Assembly: GCA_964463985.1 (NCBI GenBank)
Contig: CAYXEK010000005.1
Coordinates: 1 to 64,000, forward strand
Direction of reading: 5' to 3'
From: JAXGPF01 sp964463985
Lineage (GTDB): Bacteria; Verrucomicrobiota; Kiritimatiellia; JAAZAB01
Length of the DNA: 64,000 bases
Within the stretch, counting starts at the first letter, position 1. Every line of letters starts with the position of its first letter. Below are positions 8,054-15,652 of this stretch, one piece after another. Below the pieces are notes generated by a model that worked only from the letters and a program-made list of their open reading frames with translations, made no database searches and was not told where the DNA came from. Both the position numbers and the translations under genes were made by a program.

Positions 8054-9010
8054 ATGCCCTCCATGCACAACCAGGCCGGAATGATTGCGTTTATCGCCAA
8101 ACAGGCGGCGTTTTTGCCGGGGTCTGACCGTTATTTGGCGGGCGTCTGCAGTGCTTATACGGAATTGCCAAAATCCATCAGCATCACGAAACGTTCGCCG
8201 CATTTGCTGCCGTACCACCCGAAGCGAGCCAACATTTGCGCGCACAGTTTGCTCGTCAACCTGGGCGGCGCCGGCACGATTGTCCTGGATGACGTCCCCT
8301 TGCGCATCAGGCCCGGCCAGGCGCTGTTGATTTTTCCCCAGCAGTTTCACTATTATGAACAGCTCCAGGAAAAACGCCTGCTCTGGGTATATGTCTCGTT
8401 TGAATCCGCGGAGCCCAGCCTGCTGACGCCGCTCCGCAACCGGCTGGTTACGCTTCCGCTGCCCAGCCTGGCCGATTTCAGGGAATTGCTGCTGTTTTAC
8501 ACCTCTGCCGACCGGACGATCCCGACAGATAACGGGCTGGTGGCAACCCAGCTTTGGCGCATGCTGCTGAAGCTGGCGCAGGCTTGCGCGACACTTCCGG
8601 CCAAACCCGGCGCCGCCATAACCATGCCGCCCCGAAGCAGTGCCTGGATGTTGACGCTGCAACGTGCGATCCTGGCCAGAATCCGAACGCCCATCGGCAT
8701 CCGGGAACTGGCGCAGCCCATGGGCATGTCCGCCAATAACCTGGCCATGAAATTCCGGCGGGAGACGGGCATGGGCCTGGGCGGCTACATCCGCAATTTC
8801 CGCGCCAATCGCGCCGCGATGCTTTTGCATGCGACCAACTTAAGCTTGAAGGAAATCGCCGACCTGTGCGGGTACAGTTCGATCTACGTTTTTTGCCGGA
8901 CATTCAAAAATGTCAGCGGCCTGACCCCCAGCGTTTTCCGGCGGCAGGGACACGCCGGCAGCCCGGCCGCCGGCGCCGGGCGCCGGATTAAAACATATAA
9001 GCGGTGTTGA
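8054..9010 (+). CDS. AraC/XylS-family transcriptional regulator
   Basis: 318 residues. The N-terminal part (about 20-150) looks like a cupin-type effector-binding domain, with a Pro/Phe-rich strand (GQALLIFPQQFHYY). The C-terminal part (about 200-300) is the double helix-turn-helix DNA-binding domain, ending in the signature LKEIADLCGYSSIYVFCRTFKNVSGLTPSVFRRQ. It is divergent from the 7888-3641 operon, with 165 bp and overlapping promoters between, so it most likely senses a sugar and activates that operon. No strong ribosome-binding site is seen. Its last 23 nt overlap the end of the convergent outer-membrane gene. Confidence 0.9.
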   Translation: MPSMHNQAGMIAFIAKQAAFLPGSDRYLAGVCSAYTELPKSISITKRSPHLLPYHPKRANICAHSLLVNLGGAGTIVLDDVPLRIRPGQALLIFPQQFHYYEQLQEKRLLWVYVSFESAEPSLLTPLRNRLVTLPLPSLADFRELLLFYTSADRTIPTDNGLVATQLWRMLLKLAQACATLPAKPGAAITMPPRSSAWMLTLQRAILARIRTPIGIRELAQPMGMSANNLAMKFRRETGMGLGGYIRNFRANRAAMLLHATNLSLKEIADLCGYSSIYVFCRTFKNVSGLTPSVFRRQGHAGSPAAGAGRRIKTYKRC

Positions 9011-10250
9011 CCACCAGGTATATGTTGTCCTGGCGGGCGGCAGTGGAGACCAGGCGCATGTCCTCGCCCAGGTCATGCCAACCCAGGCTGCGTCCGCTGC
9101 CGAACACGTAAATCACTCCGAAGTTCACCGAAATGTGTTCCAGCTTTTTGCCCACGCTGGCGGAAATACCGTAGGCGTCAATGCGCGGGGCATTGCCCTG
9201 CTCTTCCGGATCCACGCCGGGCGAGGCCGAAAAATCAGTGAAAAAGCCGGCCCGCAGCGGATAGATTTCCCGGTAATAATATTCCACGCCCGCATTGACG
9301 TTGATCACGGCCGCGCGGTTGATTTTCAATTCCAGCCGCTCGGCCCCCTCGCCCCAGGCAAGCAAGTCGAATTCATGGCCGAAATTATAAGACACATCCA
9401 GTTCCAGGGTGTATTTCAGCGGCTCGGCCCAGGCGGCCCCCACGCTGATCTGCGCCGGCACGCGATTGTCGGTATCCATGTCTTCCGCAAAAATGTTTTC
9501 CGTGTCCGCCGGCGTTACGAGATTTTCCTGGTAGGAACCTTCGCCCCAGACATGCAGCGATGGCGATTGGATCATTGCGCCCAACCGCAGCTTTTCCAGC
9601 GCCTGGTACTGGACGCCGAAACTGGCCAGCGCCCCCCAATCCTTGAAATTCTGCCCGCGGGCATATCCGACATCCTCGTCGCGGTAGAGAATGCTCAGGA
9701 ATTCATTGTAGGAGCGGTACACCGCGAAAACCGCCGCGCCCAGCGAAAATTCCGGGGTGACTTCCCAGGCTGCGGCCGGCCCGATCCAGAGGGTCTGGTC
9801 GTCGGCGTTATAATTGTACACATGCAGGCCTTCGCGGAAGGAAGACATCTCGCTGCTGGAAACGCGGTCCGGCATGAATACCGCAAATGCCAGCGCGTTG
9901 CGTTCGGATATCTTCCACAACCCGCCGACGGTGGTCGGAATGCTGACAAAGGAGTCATACTTGAAATCTTCCCCGGCATAAAATGCATCTTCCGCCCGGT
10001 AGGACTGCCGGCCGTAAAGGCTGCCGGAGAGGGAAATGGTATTGCCCGCCAGGCGCGTCAGGCCGGCAGGGTTGTAGTAACAGGCGTCCACCGAGTCCGC
10101 GCTGGCCACCACTGCGCCACCCATGCCGGACGCGCGGTCGCCCACCAGGTAATTCTGGTAATTATGCTGCGCCATGGCCGCGCCGGCCGCCAGGCAGGCC
10201 GCCAACGCCGCCAGCCGGACCATTCGGCGCACCGCAATCCTTTGGAACAT
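8988..10250 (-). CDS. FadL/PorV-like outer-membrane beta-barrel protein
   Basis: 420 residues. A signal peptide (about 1-28, ending AAMAQ) is followed by GDRASGMGGAVVASADSVDACYYNPAGL-type sequence, the N-terminal pattern of FadL/OmpP1 and PorV-like barrels. Amphipathic strands follow and the protein ends VNTAYMF, a C-terminal Phe typical of barrel proteins. It may let hydrophobic molecules cross the outer membrane, or act as a structural barrel. The ATG at 10250 is preferred over a start 81 nt upstream because GGGAGAG precedes it and the signal peptide begins there. Its 3' end overlaps the convergent AraC gene by 23 nt. Confidence 0.8.
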   Translation of the reverse strand: MFQRIAVRRMVRLAALAACLAAGAAMAQHNYQNYLVGDRASGMGGAVVASADSVDACYYNPAGLTRLAGNTISLSGSLYGRQSYRAEDAFYAGEDFKYDSFVSIPTTVGGLWKISERNALAFAVFMPDRVSSSEMSSFREGLHVYNYNADDQTLWIGPAAAWEVTPEFSLGAAVFAVYRSYNEFLSILYRDEDVGYARGQNFKDWGALASFGVQYQALEKLRLGAMIQSPSLHVWGEGSYQENLVTPADTENIFAEDMDTDNRVPAQISVGAAWAEPLKYTLELDVSYNFGHEFDLLAWGEGAERLELKINRAAVINVNAGVEYYYREIYPLRAGFFTDFSASPGVDPEEQGNAPRIDAYGISASVGKKLEHISVNFGVIYVFGSGRSLGWHDLGEDMRLVSTAARQDNIYLVVNTAYMF

Positions 10251-10276
10251 GTTGCTCTCCCAAAAATTAAAGGCAT

Positions 10277-10305
10277 AATTTACTTGAAGGCCGGACAAAT
10301 GTAAA
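10277..10305 (-). promoter_or_regulatory. probable promoter of the FadL-like gene
   Basis: On the minus strand TTTACA (10305-10300) and TAAATT (10282-10277) are separated by 17 nt, about 26 nt before the ATG at 10250. Confidence 0.5.
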
Positions 10306-10367
10306 ATAATATCCGGTTTTTGCGCAATCATATGCTTTTAAGGCCAGTTATGCCGGAAAGGTCGCCC

Positions 10368-11162
10368 ATGTCATCAGATGCATTTACCTCGCAACCCGCC
10401 GTCCACCCCCCCGCCGGCGCCCCGCCCCCCCCGTCACCCGGGTGGCTCCGACTGGCCGCGCAGTATCGAATCCCCCTGCTGGCCGGTCTGGCAGTGGTGG
10501 TTGTTGTTTGCGCCAGCGCGCTGGTCTGGGTCTGGCACGGGCGGCAGTCCGCCGACCAGGCCTTTCAGATGCTGGCAATCGCCCGCGCTCCCGCGCAATG
10601 GGAGGAAATCGTCAAACAGCATCCGCGCACGCCGGCGGCGCCCATGGCGCTGTTGGCGCTGGCCAACGCCAAATACCACGCCGGCGCATACGATGCCGCG
10701 CAGGAAGCTTACCGCCAATTCCAGGCGCTTTACCCCGGCCATAAACTGGCCCTGACCGCAGAACTAGGCTTGGCCATGTGCCGCGAAGCCCGCGGTGACA
10801 CCGCGGAGGCCCTGGCCGATTTTGAGCGCCTGCTGTCCGCGCATCCAAAGCATTACCTCGCGCCGCAGGCCCTGTTAGGCAAAGCCCGTTGCCTGGCGCG
10901 CCAGCAGGATTACGCCGCCGCGCGCGCGGTGTATGAAAATTTTATCCTGGAAAATCCCGAAAGCGCCTGGAACACCCAGGCTGAAATGGCCTTGACCATG
11001 CTGCAACGCGCCGAGCGCGCGGCGGGATCCGCGCCGGCCGTCAAGCTGGACGCGCCGGCTGCTTCCAAACTCCCGGCGGCCGACACCGGGTCCGGATCGT
11101 CAAGCACGCTGGCGCCGGCATCCACGCCGGCGCCAACCCCCGCGCCGGAAACGGATTCTTAA
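10368..11162 (+). CDS. membrane-anchored TPR protein
   Basis: 264 residues. A Pro-rich cytoplasmic N terminus (about 10-25) precedes one transmembrane helix (about 35-57). Then come tetratricopeptide-like repeats (about 70-205, e.g. AKYHAGAYDAAQEAYRQF) and an Ala/Pro/Thr-rich tail. The layout resembles YfgM/TPR_21 inner-membrane proteins with periplasmic TPRs, which act as chaperone-like or complex-assembly adaptors; the specific role is unknown. GGAAAGG at 10355-10361 sets the ATG at 10368 over an upstream in-frame start. It is divergent from the FadL-like gene. Confidence 0.7.
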   Translation: MSSDAFTSQPAVHPPAGAPPPPSPGWLRLAAQYRIPLLAGLAVVVVVCASALVWVWHGRQSADQAFQMLAIARAPAQWEEIVKQHPRTPAAPMALLALANAKYHAGAYDAAQEAYRQFQALYPGHKLALTAELGLAMCREARGDTAEALADFERLLSAHPKHYLAPQALLGKARCLARQQDYAAARAVYENFILENPESAWNTQAEMALTMLQRAERAAGSAPAVKLDAPAASKLPAADTGSGSSSTLAPASTPAPTPAPETDS

Positions 11163-11198
11163 AATCCGCGATGCAGCTCAAGCTGGAACATTTGTCCG

Positions 11199-11281
11199 TA
11201 ACCGCTGAACCGCTTAACCGTGAACCCCTGAACCTTTCACCCCTGAACCGCTGAACCTTGAACCCCTGAACCATTGAACCG
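11199..11281. repeat. degenerate heptamer/octamer array, NTGAACC unit
   Basis: About ten imperfect copies of a 7-8 nt unit (CTGAACC, GTGAACC, TTGAACC, GCTTAACC and similar) lie between the TPR gene and rimO. The array is non-coding. It has the same short period as, but a different unit from, the arrays at 26187 and 32278. Confidence 0.8.
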
Positions 11282-11295
11282 CCGTCCCCCGGATC

Positions 11296-12690
11296 ATGTC
11301 CAAGCCGGCCGCCATATCATCCGTCCCCGCCACCATCGGGATGATCAGCCTGGGTTGCTCCAAAAACCTGGTGGATTCCGAAATCATCGCCGCGCATGCC
11401 CGGTCAGCCGGATTCAACCTGGCCGCCCGGCCCGAAAAAGCGGATATCGTCCTGGTCAACACCTGCGCCTTTATCCGCGATGCGCGGGAGGAATCCATCA
11501 ATGCTATCCTGGAAGCCTGCGCCTGGAAAGCCGCCGGACGCTGCCGGGCGGTCATGGTTTGCGGCTGCCTGCCCCAGCGTTACCGCGCCGAACTGGCGCG
11601 CGAACTTCCGGAAGTGGACGCCTTTGTCGGGCTGGACGCCATCCCGGAAATCGGCCTGGTGCTGCGGCGGCTGGCCCAGGGCGAAAGCGGCATCCGGCAC
11701 ATCACCCAGGACGCCCGCCGGGTGATTGAACCGCCCGCCGGACGGCCGCTGTTCACGCCCGGCGCTTATGCCTACCTGAAGGTCGCCGAGGGCTGCGACA
11801 ACCGCTGCGCCTTCTGCGCCATTCCCGCCATCCGCGGCGCCCACCGCTCCCGGCCCATCGCGGCCATCGTCCGGGAAGCGGAAGACCTGCTGCAGCGCGG
11901 CGTCCGCGAATTGAATCTGATTTCCCAGGACATCACGGCCTACGGCGCCGATTTGCACGGCGGCGCCAACCTGCCGCGTTTGCTGCGCGCGTTGAACGCT
12001 CTCGGCGGCCGGTTCTGGATTCGCCTCCTTTACGGCCATCCCGCCCGCGTCACGGAACAACTGCTGGACGCCATGGGGGAACTGCCGCGGGTCTGCCATT
12101 ACCTGGACCTCCCCATCCAGCACAGCCATCCCGAAATGCTGGCGGCCATGCGCCGGCCGCTGCCGCGCGGCGGCCTGGAAAACCTGTTCCGCGAAATCCG
12201 CCGCCGGCTGCCCGATGCCGCTTTGCGCACCACCTGCCTGGTGGGCTTCCCCGGCGAAACACCGCGCCATTTCGCACACCTGCTGGACTTTACAGCGGCC
12301 GTCCGCTTCGACCACCTGGGAGTATTCAAATTTTCGCCTGAATCCGGCACGCCCGCGGCCGACCTGAAACCGCGCGCCGCCGCCCGCACCATGCTGCTGC
12401 GCGAACGCCAATTGATGCTGCGGCAGCGGCGCCGCGTGGCGGAAACTGCCAGGGCGCGGCTGGGGCAAACCGCGCTGCTGCTGGTTGAATCGCCGGCCCC
12501 GCGCCGCCCCGGCGTCATGCTCGCGCGCTCCGCTTCCTGCGCGCCGGAAGTGGACGGCGTAACTTTTTTGGATGGCGCGTCCCGGCGCTGCCGCCCGGGG
12601 ACCTTTGTCCAGGCCCGTTATACCGGCGTCCGCGGCTACGACATGGAAGCGCGGCCGGCGTCGGAGCGCGCCGCGCATTGCGCCGGATGA
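11296..12690 (+). CDS. rimO: ribosomal protein S12 methylthiotransferase
   Basis: A 464-residue radical-SAM enzyme that adds a methylthio group to one aspartate of ribosomal protein S12. The N-terminal UPF0004 domain starts GMISLGCSKNLVDSE and carries its cluster cysteines. The radical SAM motif CDNRCAFC lies near 167-174. Family segments DLPIQHS and GFPGET follow, then a C-terminal TRAM-like domain. GCSKNLVDSE and the overall sequence favour RimO over MiaB. Its substrate gene rpsL is in this window (57410-57030) and retains the target Asp89 in VKDL. The stop overlaps an ATG upstream of pgsA. Confidence 0.93.
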   Translation: MSKPAAISSVPATIGMISLGCSKNLVDSEIIAAHARSAGFNLAARPEKADIVLVNTCAFIRDAREESINAILEACAWKAAGRCRAVMVCGCLPQRYRAELARELPEVDAFVGLDAIPEIGLVLRRLAQGESGIRHITQDARRVIEPPAGRPLFTPGAYAYLKVAEGCDNRCAFCAIPAIRGAHRSRPIAAIVREAEDLLQRGVRELNLISQDITAYGADLHGGANLPRLLRALNALGGRFWIRLLYGHPARVTEQLLDAMGELPRVCHYLDLPIQHSHPEMLAAMRRPLPRGGLENLFREIRRRLPDAALRTTCLVGFPGETPRHFAHLLDFTAAVRFDHLGVFKFSPESGTPAADLKPRAAARTMLLRERQLMLRQRRRVAETARARLGQTALLLVESPAPRRPGVMLARSASCAPEVDGVTFLDGASRRCRPGTFVQARYTGVRGYDMEARPASERAAHCAG

Positions 12691-12695
12691 TACCG

Positions 12696-13304
12696 ATGAA
12701 TCTGTGCAACAAGTTAACCATCAGCCGGCTGGTCATGGCGTTGGTCATGACCGCCTGCCTCTCCCTGCCCATTCCCTACGGCAAGTCCGCCGCCCTCCTG
12801 TTTTTCCTGCTGGCGGCCTTGACCGACTACTGGGACGGACGGCTGGCGCGCAATGTTTACGGCACCACCATTTTCGGCAAGCTGATGGATCCGCTGGCCG
12901 ATAAAATCCTCGTATGTTCGGCCTTCATATGCTTCACCGCCCTGGACCAGATTGTGCCGGCGTTCATCACCGTGATCATCATCGCCCGCGAGTTCCTGGT
13001 GACGGGCCTGCGGCTCCTGGCGGCCAGCCAGGGCCGGATCATTTCCGCCGAACGCTGGGGCAAACATAAAACCATCTGGCAAATCATCGTGATCGCCGCC
13101 ATCATGCTGGGCCTGGCGCTGCGCGATGAAATCCTGCCCTTGTGCATGAACGCCCGGCAACTGCCGGAATTCATCAATGGCTATTTCAACCGCTGGTTCC
13201 ATTACATCATTATCGCCAGCGTCTGGCTGGTGACCGTGCTGACGGTAATTTCCGGCAGCATGTATTTCTGGAAATGCCGCAAAATGGTGATGAAAAATGC
13301 CTAA
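12696..13304 (+). CDS. pgsA: CDP-diacylglycerol-glycerol-3-phosphate 3-phosphatidyltransferase
   Basis: 202 residues with several membrane helices. The CDP-alcohol phosphatidyltransferase motif DG-x2-AR-x8-G-x3-D-x3-D is perfect (DGRLAR through GKLMDPLAD, about residues 50-72). It makes phosphatidylglycerol phosphate at the inner membrane. The ATG at 12696 is chosen because homologues start MNLPNKLTLSR and this reads MNLCNKLTISR. An ATG at 12687, overlapping the rimO stop, is a close alternative. Its end overlaps the next gene by 8 nt (ATGCCTAA). Confidence 0.92.
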   Translation: MNLCNKLTISRLVMALVMTACLSLPIPYGKSAALLFFLLAALTDYWDGRLARNVYGTTIFGKLMDPLADKILVCSAFICFTALDQIVPAFITVIIIAREFLVTGLRLLAASQGRIISAERWGKHKTIWQIIVIAAIMLGLALRDEILPLCMNARQLPEFINGYFNRWFHYIIIASVWLVTVLTVISGSMYFWKCRKMVMKNA

Positions 13305-13854
13305 CCCTTATTTTGGCGCTAATCCGGATTGGGACATCAAGCCGCGCAGCCCCGCCTGCGCTCAATGCCAGCAACCTTTTAACGACGGCCAGGAATATGT
13401 TTCCGCCCTGCTGTTCAACAAGGAAGGCTATCAGCGCCAGGATCACTGCCTGGCATGCTGGGCCGCCCGGCCTGCTCCGCGCGCAACCCTGGTCAGCCAG
13501 TGGAAGGGCGTATTCCGCGCGCCGCCGCCGGCGGCGCCGGAACCGCTCAACCGCGAAAATGTGGAACGCATGCTGCGCGATTTGATGGAACAGGCCGATC
13601 CCGCGCGGCTGAATGTCATTTATATCCTGGCCGTCATGCTCGAACGCCGCCGCATCCTGATTGAAAAAGACGTCCAGCAACGCCCGGACGGCCGCCTGAC
13701 CCGGGTTTACGAGCATCGCCGGACGGCGGAAACCTTCCTGATTGCCGACCCCATGCTGGATTTGGAACAGCTCGATCATGTCCGCCAGGAAGTGCTTGAT
13801 TTACTGAACCTGCCGGCGCCGGCAGCCCCGCCGGCGCCCGGCAACCAGACCTGA
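13297..13854 (+). CDS. conserved-looking protein with N-terminal zinc-finger-like cysteines
   Basis: 185 residues, soluble, no named function recognised. Cys pairs CAQC (about 21-24) and HCLACW (about 50-54) look like a treble-clef or zinc-ribbon metal site. A helical middle (about 85-115) contains a long aliphatic helix (VIYILAVMLERR), followed by a short Pro-rich tail. The gene starts within pgsA with an 8 nt overlap, so translation is probably coupled. The context offers no clear function. A nucleic-acid- or protein-binding adaptor is possible by inference only. Confidence 0.7.
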   Translation: MPNPYFGANPDWDIKPRSPACAQCQQPFNDGQEYVSALLFNKEGYQRQDHCLACWAARPAPRATLVSQWKGVFRAPPPAAPEPLNRENVERMLRDLMEQADPARLNVIYILAVMLERRRILIEKDVQQRPDGRLTRVYEHRRTAETFLIADPMLDLEQLDHVRQEVLDLLNLPAPAAPPAPGNQT

Positions 13855-13887
13855 ATCCGCGCCGGAAAGAAAGAAAGCCATGGCGCC

Positions 13888-14709
13888 ATGCACCTGCCCT
13901 ATCCCGTAATCGCCGGCTTGCGCATCGCCGCCCTGAGCTACCTGGGCGTAGTTGTCTGCTGCGCCCTGTGCCAGCATCGCTTGATCTACCATCCCAGCCG
14001 CTCCCGCGCCGGCGCGCTGCTGGCCCTGGCGGAACAAGCCGGCCTGCGCCCCTGGCGGAACGCGGCGGGAGCGTTGATCGGCTGGCGGACGGCGTCGGAA
14101 ATTCCGGGAGCGCCGCGGGTGCTGGTTTTGCACGGCAACGCCGGGCAGGCCCTCGACAGGATTTATTTTGACGCCGGCTTCCGCGCGCTGGACCCGCCCT
14201 GGGAAACCCTGCTGCTGGAATACCCGGGCTACGGCGCGCGCGCGGGGCGGCCTTCAGAACGGGCCTTGATCGCGGCCGCGGAAGAGGCGCTCCGGAGCGT
14301 GCCGGCGGACGGGAGGCCTTTGTTCGTGGCCGGCGAATCTCTGGGAACAGGCGTAGCGGCCGCGCTGGCGGCCCGCCATCCGGAGCGGGTGGCCGGCCTG
14401 CTGCTGATCGCGCCATTCCTCAACCTGGCCGATGTGGGACGGCGGCATTATCCCTGGCTGCCCGTCCGCCTGCTCCTGCGCGATCGCTATGACAGCGGGG
14501 CGGCCTTGCAGCATTACCGCGGCCCGGCGGCCTTCCTGCTGGCGGATCATGACGAAGTCGTTTCCGCCGCTTCAAGCCGGCGTTTGTATGAAAGTTATCC
14601 GGGCCCCAAGCGCCTCTGGCGCCAGGCGGCCGGCCACAATAACCTGCAATATTCCCCGGGAGCGTCTTGGTGGGGCGAAATCGCAAAATTTCTGCAAAAT
14701 CGGGATTGA
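13888..14709 (+). CDS. alpha/beta hydrolase, membrane-anchored
   Basis: 273 residues. A hydrophobic N-terminal helix (about 5-28) precedes an alpha/beta hydrolase domain of the ABHD13/BEM46 type. The oxyanion region LHGNAG is near 87, the nucleophile elbow GESLGTG near 148, an acid in ADHDEV near 224, and a histidine in AAGHNN near 250, so the triad looks complete. The substrate is unknown; serine hydrolases of this type often act on lipids or peptides. Its TGA overlaps the -35 box of the rplM promoter. Confidence 0.8.
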   Translation: MHLPYPVIAGLRIAALSYLGVVVCCALCQHRLIYHPSRSRAGALLALAEQAGLRPWRNAAGALIGWRTASEIPGAPRVLVLHGNAGQALDRIYFDAGFRALDPPWETLLLEYPGYGARAGRPSERALIAAAEEALRSVPADGRPLFVAGESLGTGVAAALAARHPERVAGLLLIAPFLNLADVGRRHYPWLPVRLLLRDRYDSGAALQHYRGPAAFLLADHDEVVSAASSRRLYESYPGPKRLWRQAAGHNNLQYSPGASWWGEIAKFLQNRD

Positions 14710-14734
14710 CACGGCGCCGCATTTCAGCTATGGT
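14706..14734 (+). promoter_or_regulatory. sigma-70-type promoter of rplM-rpsI
   Basis: TTGACA (14706-14711), 17 nt, TATGGT (14729-14734). The start of transcription would be about 20 nt before the rplM ATG, with AAAGGAG between. The -35 box overlaps the stop codon of the upstream hydrolase. Confidence 0.7.
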
Positions 14735-14759
14735 TAGCGGCTTTAAAGGAGATGCAGGC

Positions 14760-15188
14760 ATGAAAACAACCGTACCGCAGGCGTCTGAAATCAAACACGC
14801 CTGGCATCTGGTTGACGCTTCCGAAAAATCTCTGGGCCGGCTGGCGGTGCGCGTGGCGGACGTGTTGCGCGGCAAGCACAAGCCGATTTACACGGCGCAT
14901 GTGGACACCGGCGATTACGTGGTCGTAATCAACGCCCGGAAAGTGAAGCTGACCGGCAAGAAGGAAGAACAAAAAATTTATACCGATTTTTCCGGCTATC
15001 GCCACGGCCTCAAGGAAACCAAGGCCGCCGTGATCCGCGCCAAAAATCCGGAACGCATGGTGTACGATGCCGTGCGGCGCATGCTGCCGAAGAACCGTTT
15101 GATGCGCTCCGCCTTCAAGCGTTTGAAAGTGTACCCGGATGCCGAGCATCCGCATGCCGCCCAAGCGCCGCAGGCCCTGGGAATTTAA
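14760..15188 (+). CDS. rplM: 50S ribosomal protein L13
   Basis: 142 residues, the standard length for L13, an early-assembly protein of the large subunit. Conserved features include WHLVDASEKSLGRLA, GDYVVVINARKVKLTGKK and the C-terminal LKVYPDAEHPH. The ATG at 14760 follows AAAGGAG; the open frame upstream is not conserved. rpsI follows after 16 nt, the classic L13-S9 operon. Confidence 0.97.
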   Translation: MKTTVPQASEIKHAWHLVDASEKSLGRLAVRVADVLRGKHKPIYTAHVDTGDYVVVINARKVKLTGKKEEQKIYTDFSGYRHGLKETKAAVIRAKNPERMVYDAVRRMLPKNRLMRSAFKRLKVYPDAEHPHAAQAPQALGI

Positions 15189-15204
15189 AATACTGGAGGA
15201 CCTA

Positions 15205-15609
15205 ATGCCCGTGGAATCCGCAAAGCCCGTCATCAATGCCACCGGCCGGCGCAAGGAAGCCATTGCCAGCGTCTGGCTGTCGGAAGGCGCCGGCGTTCTG
15301 ACCGTCAACGGACGCACCCTGGAACAATACTTTCCCGTCGCCGCCCACCGGAACTTCGCCCTGCAACCGCTGGCGATCACGAACAGCCAGACGCGGTTTG
15401 ACATCAAGGCGCGGCTGCGCGGCGGCGGACCCGCCGGCCAGGCCGGCGCCCTGCGCCACAGCATTGCCCGCGCCCTGGTGGGATTCGACAATTCCCTGCG
15501 CGCGGTGCTCAAAAACAGCGGATTCCTGACGCGCGATCCGCGCACCCGCGAACGCACCAAGCCCGGCCAGCCCGGCGCGCGCAAACGTTTCCAATTCTCC
15601 AAACGTTAA
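15205..15609 (+). CDS. rpsI: 30S ribosomal protein S9
   Basis: 134 residues. S9 reaches the P-site tRNA with its C-terminal tail, which here ends KRFQFSKR as expected (conserved terminal SKR). Also present are GRRKEAIASVWL and the GGGPAGQAGALRHSIARAL segment. GGAGGA at 15195-15200 supports the ATG at 15205. Confidence 0.97.
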   Translation: MPVESAKPVINATGRRKEAIASVWLSEGAGVLTVNGRTLEQYFPVAAHRNFALQPLAITNSQTRFDIKARLRGGGPAGQAGALRHSIARALVGFDNSLRAVLKNSGFLTRDPRTRERTKPGQPGARKRFQFSKR

Positions 15610-15651
15610 AAATTTCACCTGGCATGCCCGGTTTTTTCGCGGTGAAATTTT
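15609..15651 (+). promoter_or_regulatory. hairpin between rpsI and argJ covering the argJ ribosome-binding site
   Basis: A perfect 11 bp inverted repeat (AAAATTTCACC at 15609-15619, GGTGAAATTTT at 15641-15651) encloses a 21 nt loop. The 3' arm contains GGTGAA, the only Shine-Dalgarno-like sequence for the GTG start of argJ at 15653. It may end rpsI transcription or sequester the argJ start. No long T-run follows, so it is not a classical terminator. Confidence 0.5.
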
Positions 15652-15652
15652 A

